Positions 49,848 through 59,435 of a DNA stretch of 64,000 nucleotides are shown here, piece after piece; position 1 is the stretch's first letter; every line of letters begins with the position of its first letter. The notes under the pieces are model-generated. The model did not search any database. It had not been told where the DNA came from and saw nothing but the letters and a program-made list of their open reading frames with translations. A program made the translations under genes and the position numbers. The stretch comes from an uncultured Collinsella sp. Its GTDB lineage: Bacteria > Actinomycetota > Coriobacteriia > Coriobacteriales > Coriobacteriaceae. The stretch spans positions 1 through 64,000 of the forward strand of contig UQZL01000008.1 in assembly GCA_900545605.1 (NCBI GenBank), in the 5' to 3' direction.

Positions 49848-51623
49848 ATGCAGCCCAAGCATTCCGCGATTGTCGCGGGCCTGACGCTGGCGCTTTCGTT
49901 TGGCGCCGTTTCCGCGCCGGCACCCGCCGCTGCCGAGGAGCCCACGCCGGGCGTTGCCTCGGATGCCACCGATATCGATAAGGGTCTCTACACCCAGCAG
50001 TCCTTCTCGGGCGTGCTGAGGTCGGTCCAGGGCGTTTCGTTTGTCAACGTGACTCCCGAGATGAAGTACTTTACCAAGTACGAGAGCCATGGCAACTACA
50101 ACCAGGGCTTCTCGTATGGCGACGGTTATAACGCGCTGGGCTATTACCAGTTCGACCGGCGTTGGTCGCTCATCCCGTTTATGAAGCAGGCCTACAACTA
50201 CAACCCCGAAAAATACAGCATGCTCAAGGATGCGATTGATCGCGGCAGCGAGATTTCTAACGCGAGCAATGCTATGTACGAGAACGGCCAGCTCACCGAG
50301 CTGGGCTATATCGCGCAGGATGCCTTCCAAGGCGCGTACAACACCGATCCTGTTGAGTTCTCAGCACTTCAGGATGCGTATGCGTACAACTCGTACTATG
50401 CGGTGACCGAGGCGTGGCTCAAGAGCGGCCTGGGTATTGATATTTCGGGCCGCGCCGATTGCGTCAAGGGCATGGTGTGGAGCATTACCAACATGTGCGG
50501 CACCGGTGGCTGCAGGGACTTTTTCCGCTGGGCGAATCTTTCCAACGATATGTCCGACCGCGAGTTTGTGACGGCGCTCTCCAATAGCGTGGCCAACAAT
50601 GTCGCCACTAAGTTTTCGAGTCAGCCCCAGTATCATGAGGGCTGGAAGAATCGTTATAAGAATGAGCTGAAGGACTGCTTGGTTTTTATCGCCGAGGATG
50701 AGGCTGCCGCTGCGACGCCCGTGCAGCCCGAGCCTACGCCGGCGCCCTCGCCGACACCTGATTCGAATGACGACTCGAGTGACGATGCCAACGATGACAG
50801 GATGGATGCGCCCTCGACCGATGCTGACGGTAATGGCTCTGCTGGTGGCACTACCAACGACGGCTCTACCTCGAACGGCTCCGATTCGAACGGCTCTGCT
50901 GCGGGCGATTCGTCTTCAAGCTCTGCCGGCAATACGGACAGCGACGCTTCTGGTTCGACCGGCGCTGGCACCTCTAACTCATCCACCGGCTCGAGCGATT
51001 CGTCCGTTGACACCGGCTCTAACAACGGCTCCGGCTCTGACGCAACCCCTGATTCCGATGCTTCCAAGGACGACTCGAATAAGGCGCCGGACGCTCCCGT
51101 TGCTTCGCCGGACAAGAAGCCTTCTTTCTCCGTGCAGCTTGGTTCTACGCTGGGCTCTTCGCTGATGGCTGGCGTCAATAATGGCTCGACTCAGAACAAG
51201 GACAACTCTGATCAGGTTTCCACGGAAAAGACCGAGGCCGCAAAGGGCGACTCCAAGGACAAGGCTTCCGAGAAGGCTGAATCCGATAAGGGTCCTAGCT
51301 CTGATGAGAAGGGCGACAAATCCGCTCAGAAGAAGGACGAGAACAAGGACAAGACCGAGGACGGAAAGCAGCAGGGCGAGGACGGCGGTAAGGGCAACAC
51401 CGACAACCAGGTCCAGGAGCAAAATGACTCCAAAACGGTGACCACTACGACCACCACAACCAAGTCATCTGGCGGCAATATGCCCAAGACGGGCGATCTG
51501 ATTGTGATGGCGAGCCTTGCCAGCGCGAGCTTGGCCACGCTGGGCGCTACGTCTATCGTAAGTGGTAAGCATAAGCTCGATCAGCAGAAGAAAGCTTCTG
51601 GAGAGGACGACTCTGAGGAGTAG
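49848..51623 (+). CDS. Secreted lysozyme-like protein with MPKTG cell-wall sorting signal
   Basis: 591 residues. Signal peptide 1-29 (cleavage after APAAAE region). Residues about 70-285 form a globular domain with Glu79 in KYESHGNYNQG and ALGYYQFDRRWS, the Glu plus G-Y-Q arrangement of lysozyme/transglycosylase folds. Then a long Ser/Asp/Gly/Thr-rich stalk (290-540) carries Lys/Glu repeats and a Thr7 run. The sorting signal is MPKTGD (545-550) with a hydrophobic helix, but the charged tail after it is about 20 residues (GKHKLDQQKKASGEDDSEE), longer than usual. Start ATG after GGGAGGAT. Likely wall-anchored peptidoglycan hydrolase. Confidence 0.8.
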   Translation: MQPKHSAIVAGLTLALSFGAVSAPAPAAAEEPTPGVASDATDIDKGLYTQQSFSGVLRSVQGVSFVNVTPEMKYFTKYESHGNYNQGFSYGDGYNALGYYQFDRRWSLIPFMKQAYNYNPEKYSMLKDAIDRGSEISNASNAMYENGQLTELGYIAQDAFQGAYNTDPVEFSALQDAYAYNSYYAVTEAWLKSGLGIDISGRADCVKGMVWSITNMCGTGGCRDFFRWANLSNDMSDREFVTALSNSVANNVATKFSSQPQYHEGWKNRYKNELKDCLVFIAEDEAAAATPVQPEPTPAPSPTPDSNDDSSDDANDDRMDAPSTDADGNGSAGGTTNDGSTSNGSDSNGSAAGDSSSSSAGNTDSDASGSTGAGTSNSSTGSSDSSVDTGSNNGSGSDATPDSDASKDDSNKAPDAPVASPDKKPSFSVQLGSTLGSSLMAGVNNGSTQNKDNSDQVSTEKTEAAKGDSKDKASEKAESDKGPSSDEKGDKSAQKKDENKDKTEDGKQQGEDGGKGNTDNQVQEQNDSKTVTTTTTTTKSSGGNMPKTGDLIVMASLASASLATLGATSIVSGKHKLDQQKKASGEDDSEE

Positions 51624-51654
51624 CCTCTTGGTTGCTAGATAATTAAAGAGTTGG

Positions 51655-51690
51655 GACGGGGTCCGGTGCGAATGCATCGGGCCCCGTTTT
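51655..51690 (+). terminator. Terminator of the surface protein gene
   Basis: ACGGGGTCCGGTGC, GAAT, GCATCGGGCCCCGT (two wobbles), then TTTT. Confidence 0.85.
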
Positions 51691-51825
51691 GTTGTGCAAC
51701 GATTAGTTGTGCCCCCTCACACCTCTTGTTGCTACCGTTGCCCGATATGATCGCGCGGCGGCATCGGTACGCGCGAGGAGGTCATTACAATTGGCACCGT
51801 GTTGTGATTTAGGGGGAACGTTTTG

Positions 51826-53622
51826 GTGTCTGAACAGGCAAATAATGGTTGTGCTGCCGGCTTTGGCGTGCGTTTGATCGGCTGTGCCGACGATGCGGCT
51901 TTACCCATTGGCATGCACGACTATGCGGAAGCTCTTGGTTGCTGCACGCTGGTCGACAAGACCATGTTTATTGCAGATGTGTTGGATTGCGACGCGTCCG
52001 TTGTGGTGTGCTGTCGACCCGAGGGTTTTGGCAAGAGCATGAACTTGTCGATGCTCAGGGCTTTTCTGGAGCGTCCGGCGGTCAGTCGCGCTGGTCAGCG
52101 TTTGTTTGCCGATGCTCAGATTTGGGATGCAGACGGCGGGCGCTATCGGGATGAGTACGCTTGCTATCCGGTGATATCGCTGGACTTTTCTGGCGCTGCG
52201 AGGCGTGGCGCCGCTATTGCCGACGTCGTGCGCGATGCTCTTTCGGGCGAGTGCGCTCGTCTGCTGGCGCTTTTGGAGGCTCCGGATTTAGCTCGAGACA
52301 AGGTGCGTCACATCGAACGCGTTGCGCGTGGCGCGGCGAGCGAGGATGAGGTCGCCTCGGTGCTTGGCGTGCTCATAGAGCTGCTGGAGATTGCCTGCGA
52401 TGAGCAGGTTGTATTGCTCGTTGATGGGTACGATGCGGCGTGGTCTCGCCGTGCGAGCGCGAGGGACGCTTCCGACGCCGATCCGGCAGAACTACTTGAC
52501 CGTGCGCTGTTTGACGCCATTGCCACTGCGCGCGATTCGTTGCGGCTGACGTGTCTGATGGGGGAGTGTTCCGGTCCCGCCGAAGCGGCGCTTTCTTCGC
52601 GCGGCTGCTCGTATTGTCTGACGACGCCGCTGTCGGCGTGGTGTGACCGTTGGTTCGGTTTTTCGGATGCCGAGGTCGAGGCTCTGTTGAATCATGCTGG
52701 GCGCGAGGAATACCTGGATGATGCGCGTGAATGGCTCGAGGGATATCGGTTTGGCAGGGCCTATTGCTCGAGTCCAGAGCGTGTGATCGGTTTTCTGGGC
52801 CGAGGCTGCACGGCGCCTGTGCGTGCCGATCTGTATGGATATGCCGATTGTCTGAGTAGGGTAGTTGCCGGGTGGAATCTCGACCGCCTTTCGGTCTTGT
52901 TTGATTTGCTCGAGGCCCATGGGTGCGCTGAGGTCCCGCTTTGTTTGGGCACTGCAGAGCCAGATGTCTCGCCTGACGATGGCATGTGGACAGCGCTGTA
53001 TCTGTCCGGTTTTCTCACGACGGATATGACTGAGGAGCCGGAGCATGGCGATCGCCTCCGTGCTTTGCGATTGCCCAATAACGAGCTTCGCCAGACCTTG
53101 CGTCTAGTGATTATTGAGTGGTTTGAGTGCGCTGCAGAAGACATTCGAGACGTCGATGCGTTTCGCGACGGGCTGTGCCATGGGAACGAGGATACCGTGA
53201 GGCGGGCGCTAAGCCGCATCTTAGGAGATGCGGGAATCGGTGCGACCGACCCAGATGCGCCACTGCCATATCATCTGCTCTTGCAGGGGCTCTGCTTTGG
53301 CTTGCCGGGCTATGCCAATCCTGCCTCGAGGCGAAAGTGTGGCGCGGGTCGCTGCGACATCCAGGTTTTTCCTACGGGCGCCGTGTTCGACATAGCCGAT
53401 ACGATCGGTATGCTCGATGAACGTCCGCTGATAACGATCAACATGATGTATGACCCCGGTGTGGATGCGCTGGGCCTGGAATTGCTGGCCGTGCAGGCGC
53501 TGCTCGACATAGAGCGCGACGGCATCGACGAAATCCGTGTGCCGCGCCCCGGCGTGGGTCGCATGCGCTGGGGGTTCGGTTTTGATGGGCAGCATGTGGC
53601 TACGGTGTGCCAGCGGCTTTAA
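51826..53622 (+). CDS. Degenerate AAA-ATPase-like protein (AAA-ATPase_like + DUF1703 architecture)
   Basis: 598 residues. N-terminal half: DKTMFIADVLDCDASVVVCCRPEGFGKSMNLSMLRAFLE, matching the RPRRFGKS P-loop of the AAA-ATPase_like family. The Walker B is LLVDGYDAAW, where the family has D-E-Y-D, so the catalytic Glu is Gly. The C-terminal half should be a PD-(D/E)XK nuclease; GRCDIQVF keeps the first Asp but the following EFK is replaced by ITINMMY. Start GTG at 51826 (TTG at 51823 also possible) after AGGGGG. Alone between the surface protein and the glycan cluster. Function of the family is unknown. Confidence 0.8.
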   Translation: MSEQANNGCAAGFGVRLIGCADDAALPIGMHDYAEALGCCTLVDKTMFIADVLDCDASVVVCCRPEGFGKSMNLSMLRAFLERPAVSRAGQRLFADAQIWDADGGRYRDEYACYPVISLDFSGAARRGAAIADVVRDALSGECARLLALLEAPDLARDKVRHIERVARGAASEDEVASVLGVLIELLEIACDEQVVLLVDGYDAAWSRRASARDASDADPAELLDRALFDAIATARDSLRLTCLMGECSGPAEAALSSRGCSYCLTTPLSAWCDRWFGFSDAEVEALLNHAGREEYLDDAREWLEGYRFGRAYCSSPERVIGFLGRGCTAPVRADLYGYADCLSRVVAGWNLDRLSVLFDLLEAHGCAEVPLCLGTAEPDVSPDDGMWTALYLSGFLTTDMTEEPEHGDRLRALRLPNNELRQTLRLVIIEWFECAAEDIRDVDAFRDGLCHGNEDTVRRALSRILGDAGIGATDPDAPLPYHLLLQGLCFGLPGYANPASRRKCGAGRCDIQVFPTGAVFDIADTIGMLDERPLITINMMYDPGVDALGLELLAVQALLDIERDGIDEIRVPRPGVGRMRWGFGFDGQHVATVCQRL

Positions 53623-53646
53623 GCGCCGAGGTGTTTCCGGCTTCCG

Positions 53647-54666
53647 TTACTCGGTGTCCTTCATGGGCGGCATGGGCTTCCAGTTGGGATCCTTGACGAT
53701 CTTGCGGGCGTCCTTCATGCCTCGGCGCAGCGCCGGAATACCGGTCTTAAAGCACTTGTCAACGGCAGCCAGGCGAATGAACTCCTTGCAGAAGGTCGCG
53801 ACGTTGCCCAGACGGAACAGCGCGGGGTGATAGTCGCCGTAAATCTGCATGTAGCGGGCCAGATAACCGCGGTTGCGCATGATGTAGTAGCGGTTGGTGT
53901 CGCTCGTAGAGTTGAGCTGGCGCTTGCCGGCGATATCCCAGTTAGAGACAGCGCGGGCACGCTTGAGCACCACGTCGGCAACAACGGCGGCGGGGAAGTG
54001 CTGGCTGGCCACGTAGCCGTAGCAGGCATCGTCGCCGTAGATGAAGAATCGCGCATCCGGCAGGCCGATCTTGTCGACCACGCGGCGCGAGAACAGGCCG
54101 CCTTCAAAGCACAACTGGTTCATGGCGCGGTAGCCCTTGGGGCCCAGGTCCCACTTAGCGATGGGGTTGGGGATACCAAGCGAAAGGATGAGCTGGTACT
54201 GCCAAAAGAAGGCGCCGCCGTCAAAGTCCAGGCGCGAACCCTGGATGACATCGTAGCGGTCGGTCCACTTGGCAAGACGCTCGATGCCTTCGGGGATGAC
54301 GAGCACGTCGTCGTCCATCACCCAGAACCACTGGGCGCCCAGGTCGTAGGCGCATTTGGTGCCGGCGGAGAAGCCACCTGCACCGCCGCCGTTTTCGAGC
54401 TGTGGTGCGTAGATGACGCGGTCGGTGCCGCCCTTCGCGTCGGGCTGTTCGATGTCGGTGCCCCACAGGTTGGCCAGGCGCTCGTTGAATGCGGTGCACA
54501 TGGCCTCGGTCTCACGCGAATTCTCGTTATCGACGATCACGATGCGCCAGGGCGCTGCCGTAAGCTCGGTCATGGAGTCGAACAAGTTGGCCAGGAGTTC
54601 CTGACGCTTGTACGTAACGACGACGATGGCGAGCTTATCGATGGGGGCGGGAAGGGTTGAAGGCAT
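53647..54666 (-). CDS. Family 2 glycosyltransferase (GlfT2/rhamnosyltransferase-like)
   Basis: 339 residues. GT-A fold: AIVVVTYKRQELL, then IVDNENS, ENGGGAGGFSAGTK, metal site WVMDDDV and later FFIYGDDACYGY. This pattern is that of galactofuranosyl- and rhamnosyltransferases. The C-terminus (YYIMRNRGYLARYM) resembles COG1216 members. It points toward the other glycan genes. Start ATG behind AAAGGATA. Confidence 0.88.
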   Translation of the reverse strand: MPSTLPAPIDKLAIVVVTYKRQELLANLFDSMTELTAAPWRIVIVDNENSRETEAMCTAFNERLANLWGTDIEQPDAKGGTDRVIYAPQLENGGGAGGFSAGTKCAYDLGAQWFWVMDDDVLVIPEGIERLAKWTDRYDVIQGSRLDFDGGAFFWQYQLILSLGIPNPIAKWDLGPKGYRAMNQLCFEGGLFSRRVVDKIGLPDARFFIYGDDACYGYVASQHFPAAVVADVVLKRARAVSNWDIAGKRQLNSTSDTNRYYIMRNRGYLARYMQIYGDYHPALFRLGNVATFCKEFIRLAAVDKCFKTGIPALRRGMKDARKIVKDPNWKPMPPMKDTE

Positions 54667-54836
54667 GGGGCAATATATCCTTTCACGCGCGGCGGGTGAG
54701 TGCAGCGCGGAAGCTATCGAATACGTCCTTGGGACTGTCCTATTGTAAAGGCTCGGCGCACCTTGGCGGCAAGCTTTGAATAAAACGCAGGAACCTGCCA
54801 CGGCTGTAGCGGCTTTAGCGTCTGACGGCAGCGTGT

Positions 54837-55967
54837 CTATTGCCTCTTGAGCTTGCGTTCAATAAGACTTCTAGTTGCATCGATGATGAGAAGTGCCAGA
54901 GCAAAGACGATGCTAATGACGATACCCGTGACGATACATATAGCTGCCGGGCTGTTTTGGCTGATCAGTATGTTTGCGAGCAACGTATTGAAGACGGGAC
55001 GCCACAGGCTACTGGTGAGCGACTGCATCACATAGAAACCAAGCGTGGCGGTCGATAAGGTGACGATGACACCTGCGGTCCGTGGATTGCCTGAGGCCCT
55101 GCGCCGGGTCGCCGCAAAGAGCAGAGAGGCGGCAGCGAGGGCAAACGAGATCAACGAGGTTGATTTGTAGGAGAGGACTGCCATCGCCGTGAGGTTGCCG
55201 GTGAAGGAGAGTGCTCCTTCCAGGATGGTGGCGAGCGCCAAAACCGTTACGAGCGAGCGCATGCCCAAGGCGCCCGCCCTGTCCGAATCCATGGCGTCGG
55301 TTACGTCGCGGAGCAGTCCGCCGATCAAAAACGCGACTACGTACGTGGTAGCGCTCATGAGCTTTTGGAGCCAAGAAAACTCGCCGGCGCTTGTCGCACT
55401 CATGGCGGCCAAATACCCGTTAACAACGAATACGAGGATTCCAACGGCGATGACCGTCGTCGTGTAGGTTTTCTGGGAGAGTCGGCTCTTGGCCAGTCCA
55501 AACCATGGCGCCATGAAAACTGTGGCGGCATAGACCCAGATAAACTCAAGCCCAAGCGTGTACCAATAGTGCGTATTGAGGGTAACATCGGGAATGGGTG
55601 AGACGACCGTGGACCACGCGAGCGCCACGAGGCAATAAAACGCAGTGGGCATAATGACCTTGCCAAGGCGCTGCGCCGTCCGTTGCATTTGCGACTTCCA
55701 CGTTGCTCCACCGTCCCAAGCACGCGCGGCCGAAGCGATGAGAAAATAGCCCGAGATCATAAAGAAGACCTCGTTGGCCCAGCAGCCAAGCAAGTTAATA
55801 AAACCGAGTACGCCGGAATAGGGGAACATCGCAAGTGGGGCATATTCCACGGCGCCGACGCAGACGGCTTGGAAGGTCCACTGAAAGGTGTGGAACACCG
55901 CGATGCCGGCGACCGCGACCAAACGCAGCGCTTCGGTGGGTATGTTGCGTGCGGCTTTGGGCTGCAT
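54837..55967 (-). CDS. Membrane acyltransferase (acyltransferase 3 family)
   Basis: 376 residues, about 10 transmembrane helices. The N-terminus RLVAVAGIAVFHTFQW contains the His of the RxxAxxxVxxxH-type catalytic region, followed by FFMISGYFLI, the family motif. Probably O-acetylates or otherwise acylates the surface polysaccharide. It is separated by 170 bases from the glycosyltransferase ahead of it in direction; start ATG behind GAAAGGACG. Confidence 0.85.
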   Translation of the reverse strand: MQPKAARNIPTEALRLVAVAGIAVFHTFQWTFQAVCVGAVEYAPLAMFPYSGVLGFINLLGCWANEVFFMISGYFLIASAARAWDGGATWKSQMQRTAQRLGKVIMPTAFYCLVALAWSTVVSPIPDVTLNTHYWYTLGLEFIWVYAATVFMAPWFGLAKSRLSQKTYTTTVIAVGILVFVVNGYLAAMSATSAGEFSWLQKLMSATTYVVAFLIGGLLRDVTDAMDSDRAGALGMRSLVTVLALATILEGALSFTGNLTAMAVLSYKSTSLISFALAAASLLFAATRRRASGNPRTAGVIVTLSTATLGFYVMQSLTSSLWRPVFNTLLANILISQNSPAAICIVTGIVISIVFALALLIIDATRSLIERKLKRQ

Positions 55968-56079
55968 GACGTCCTTTCGTATCGGTTTGCCTCTGCGGGC
56001 TCCATAGATTATATAAACGCCCGCTGGCGCGCTGACCCTTTGATACCATGAAACGACAGGTATTTCCTAAGGAGCACAT

Positions 56080-57183
56080 TTGTCTACTAACGCCTCTGGC
56101 AGCCCTGTTCTGTCGCTGCTTATTCCCATTTACAATGTTCAGCGCTACCTGCGCGAGTGCCTCGATTCCGCCCTGGCGCAGACGCTCAAGGATATTGAGA
56201 TCATCTGCATTAACGACGGGTCGACCGACAACTCGCCGGCGATTATCCGCGAGTATATGGAGCGCGATGGGCGCGTCAAGATGATCGACAAGGCCAACAG
56301 CGGCTACGGCGACTCGATGAACCGCGGCCTGGAGATGGCGCGCGGCAAGTACGTGGGCATCCTGGAGTCCGATGACTTTATGGCGCCCGACGCGCTGGAG
56401 AAGCTTGTGTCGGCGGCCGAGGGCTGCAATGCCGACTTTGCGAAGGCTAACTTTGACTTTTACTGGTCCAAACCCGAGGAGCGCCGCTCGCTGCACGAGA
56501 TGTTTAAGACCAAGGACTGCGGTAAACCGGTGCACCCAAGTGATACAACGCAGTTCTTTAAGCAAAAGCCTTCGATTTGGTCGGCCGTTTACCGTCGTGA
56601 TTTTCTCGAGCGCAATGGCATCAAGTTCTTGCCGACCCCGGGCGCCTCTTTTCAGGACACGTCGTTTGCCTTTAAGGTGATCGCATGCGCCGACAAGGCC
56701 GTCTACCTGCACGATGCCGTACTTTCGTATCGCCAGGACAACGAGAACTCCTCGGTCAATTCTTCGGCCAAGGTATTTTGCGTCAATGCCGAATATGCCG
56801 AGATCGAGCGTTGGATCCGAGAGGATTACGCCCGCAATCACGCAAACGATGACGTCGCGCGCATGCTCAAGTTCAATCAGCTCATTAAGTACGATTCGTA
56901 CATGTGGAACTACGTGCGCCTAGCGCCTAAGTTCTATAAGGAGTTCCTGGTGCAGATGGCCAAGGAGTTCCAAGCGGCCTTGGACGCGGGGGAGTTTTCG
57001 CTTGACGATCTCAAGCCGTGGAAGCGCGCGAATCTCGCTGCCATCCTCAAAGATCCTGAGGGCTGGGTTGACGAGCATCCGAGTTTTGCGACGGATGGTG
57101 CCTTGGGTCGTGCTAAGTATTACGCCTCGGTTGGAGGCCCAGGCGTGGTCGCCGCCTTCCTCATCGAATCGCTGAGGGGGTAG
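56080..57183 (+). CDS. Family 2 glycosyltransferase A
   Basis: 367 residues, inverting GT-A enzyme of the EpsJ/CPS type. SLLIPIYNVQRYLRECLDSA, ICINDGSTDNS, metal-binding GILESDDFM and the substrate loop KANSGYGDSMNRG. The start is TTG at 56080, five bases after AAGGAG, with no in-frame ATG close by. It is strongly similar to the gene at 58305 over the first 110 residues and through the middle (PGASFQDTSFAFKV). First gene of the rightward cluster. Confidence 0.9.
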   Translation: MSTNASGSPVLSLLIPIYNVQRYLRECLDSALAQTLKDIEIICINDGSTDNSPAIIREYMERDGRVKMIDKANSGYGDSMNRGLEMARGKYVGILESDDFMAPDALEKLVSAAEGCNADFAKANFDFYWSKPEERRSLHEMFKTKDCGKPVHPSDTTQFFKQKPSIWSAVYRRDFLERNGIKFLPTPGASFQDTSFAFKVIACADKAVYLHDAVLSYRQDNENSSVNSSAKVFCVNAEYAEIERWIREDYARNHANDDVARMLKFNQLIKYDSYMWNYVRLAPKFYKEFLVQMAKEFQAALDAGEFSLDDLKPWKRANLAAILKDPEGWVDEHPSFATDGALGRAKYYASVGGPGVVAAFLIESLRG

Positions 57184-57189
57184 GTCGAC

Positions 57190-58230
57190 ATGGGAGAGGC
57201 TTCGACCCCCAAAGCGACCATCGTCGTTCCCGTATACAACTCGGCACGCTCGATTCAGCGATGCCTCGACTCGCTGTTGGCACAGTCCGAGCGCTCGATT
57301 CAGGTCGTTTGTGTCAATGACGGATCGACTGATGATTCCCTGAGCGTCTTGCATCAAATGGCACAGACCGACGGACGTGTGCTGGTGATTGACCAGAAAA
57401 ACGCCGGCGTCTCGTGCGCTCGAAACGCCGGCATCGATGCCGCCGAGGGCGAGGTCGTCTTTTTTGTAGACGCCGACGATTACATCGACGCCCAGACGGT
57501 CGAGCGCGTGCTGCAGGCTATGGAGTCGTCGGATGCCGAGGTCGCCGTTTTTGGTGGCGTCTGTGAGCCCGCCGATGCCGCTCCCAAGCGCGTCCAGCAG
57601 CTCATGAGCCCCGAAGCGGGCTCCTTTGGCGCTCGCGATCCTCAGCTGCTGTTCCACGCAAATGCACAGCCGTATGCCTGCCGTGCGGCCTTTTCGCGCG
57701 AGCTGCTCAATCGCGAAGGTATTCGCTTTGCTCCCGGTTTGGCTTTGGGCGAGGACGTCGTATTCCAGTTCGCAGCCTATGCACTTGCCAACAAAACTGT
57801 CGTCATGCCGGACGAGTTCTACCACTACGTGATGGAGAGCGACTCGGCGACGCACGAGTTCAACAGTGACGAGGCTCGCGCCAAAAAGCTTGACGCCCAC
57901 ATGAGGATGCTCGAGGAGGTCCTGGAGGACTGGGCGGCCTACGGTCTTTTGGACCTGTGCCCCGGCGAGCTGATCACCTGGTTCTTGGACCTAATTGTGT
58001 TCGACTTGGCGCGTCTGGACGCGGACGGCTTCCACCGTGTTGCCGGCCGCGTCAACAGGGCTTTCACGGCGTTTTTGGGAACGGAGTGGGCGGATGCACC
58101 TGCTAAGGGCGCCGTTCGCCGTGTTGCCCACAAGCTTGTAGCGGCGACGTCGGGCGTCTCGATGGCGGACGCCACGCTGTTCTATCTTTCGACTCGCGGT
58201 CTCAAAGCCTGCCTGGAGCGCTTCCTCTAA
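57190..58230 (+). CDS. Family 2 glycosyltransferase B
   Basis: 346 residues. TIVVPVYNSARSIQRCLDSLLAQ, VCVNDGSTDDS, NAGVSCARNAGID and the metal-binding VDADDY. Its C-terminal 130 residues are helical and probably bind the acceptor or the membrane. Six bases after gene A, so co-transcribed. Acceptor and donor sugars unknown. Confidence 0.88.
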   Translation: MGEASTPKATIVVPVYNSARSIQRCLDSLLAQSERSIQVVCVNDGSTDDSLSVLHQMAQTDGRVLVIDQKNAGVSCARNAGIDAAEGEVVFFVDADDYIDAQTVERVLQAMESSDAEVAVFGGVCEPADAAPKRVQQLMSPEAGSFGARDPQLLFHANAQPYACRAAFSRELLNREGIRFAPGLALGEDVVFQFAAYALANKTVVMPDEFYHYVMESDSATHEFNSDEARAKKLDAHMRMLEEVLEDWAAYGLLDLCPGELITWFLDLIVFDLARLDADGFHRVAGRVNRAFTAFLGTEWADAPAKGAVRRVAHKLVAATSGVSMADATLFYLSTRGLKACLERFL

Positions 58231-58304
58231 TTCCAAGCGCTGCCGCCCGCCGCAACTTGGCTGCTAAAATGACCCTGTTACACGCTATTCAACAGGAGGT
58301 TCTC

Positions 58305-59423
58305 TTGCAGAACTCTGATACCCCTAAAGTTTCGCTGCTTGTCCCTATCTGTAACGTTGAGCGCTACCTGCGCGAGTGCCTCGATTCCGCCGTTGCGCAG
58401 ACGCTCGAGGACATCGAGATCATCTGCATCAACGACGGATCCACCGACAGTTCGCCGGATATCATCCGCGAGTACATGGAGCGCGACGCGCGCGTCAAGA
58501 TGATCGACAAGGCCAACAGCGGCTACGGTGACTCGATGAACCGCGGTTTGGAGATGGCCCGCGGTGAGTACGTAGGCATCTTGGAGTCCGATGACTTTAT
58601 GTTTGAGGACTCGCTTCAAAAACTGGTTGCCAAGGCAGATGCCGAGCATGCCGATGTGGTCAAAGGCGATTTCTACCTGTATTGGTCCACACCAACGGAG
58701 CGCCGCGAACTGTTTGGGATTATCGACGAGTATATGACGGGTGCGGCGTATCGCCCCGTCGACCGCCCGGGCATCTTTTACCGCAAGCCTTCCATTTGGT
58801 CGGCCATCTATCGTCGCGAGTTTCTTAACGACAATCAGATTCGGTTCCTCCCCACGCCGGGGGCATCGTATCAGGACGCGGGCTTTAACTTTAAGGTTTG
58901 GGCGTGCGCCGAGCGCGCCGCGTTTAGTGCGGACCCCATCCTGTGCTATCGCCAGGATAACGAGAAGAGCTCCGTTAATTCGCCCAACAAGGTGTTTTGC
59001 GTGTGCGACGAATACGCCGAGATGCAGCGCTTTTTGGACGAGCGCCCCGAGCTCAAGGTTCAGCTCCAAGGCATTTTAATGCGCATGAAGGTCGATACCT
59101 ACCGCTGGAATGACGAGCGCTTGGTCGATGAGCTGCGTGAGCAATTTTGGGAGAAGGCCTCGCCCGAGCTCAAGGCCGATTGGGATGCCGGTCGCTTTGA
59201 CCTGTCGCTGTTCGATCCGCGCGGCGAGACCGATCTGCGTTTGATGGTCAAGTCGCCCCGCGCCTACATCGATTCGCGGTTTGACTTTAAGAAGCCGGGC
59301 AAGCTCAATACGTTTAAGCACTACTTTAAGATCGGCGGCCTGCCGCTGGTCTGGCGCGTGCTGACGTATCAGCGCACCTATGGCGATAACCCGCATCCCG
59401 ACGACGTGCCGGCGGCACGGTAG
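58305..59423 (+). CDS. Family 2 glycosyltransferase C (paralogue of A)
   Basis: 372 residues. VSLLVPICNVERYLRECLDSA, INDGSTDSSPDIIREYMERD, ILESDDFM, PGASYQDAGFNFKVWACAE; nearly the same as gene A in the N-terminal 110 residues and clearly homologous after it, so the pair arose by duplication around gene B. As in A the apparent start is TTG, at 58305, five bases after AGGAGG; the ATGs upstream (58269) lack a site. A 74-base gap precedes it with a possible promoter. Confidence 0.88.
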   Translation: MQNSDTPKVSLLVPICNVERYLRECLDSAVAQTLEDIEIICINDGSTDSSPDIIREYMERDARVKMIDKANSGYGDSMNRGLEMARGEYVGILESDDFMFEDSLQKLVAKADAEHADVVKGDFYLYWSTPTERRELFGIIDEYMTGAAYRPVDRPGIFYRKPSIWSAIYRREFLNDNQIRFLPTPGASYQDAGFNFKVWACAERAAFSADPILCYRQDNEKSSVNSPNKVFCVCDEYAEMQRFLDERPELKVQLQGILMRMKVDTYRWNDERLVDELREQFWEKASPELKADWDAGRFDLSLFDPRGETDLRLMVKSPRAYIDSRFDFKKPGKLNTFKHYFKIGGLPLVWRVLTYQRTYGDNPHPDDVPAAR

Positions 59424-59435
59424 GAGCGCGCGAGT

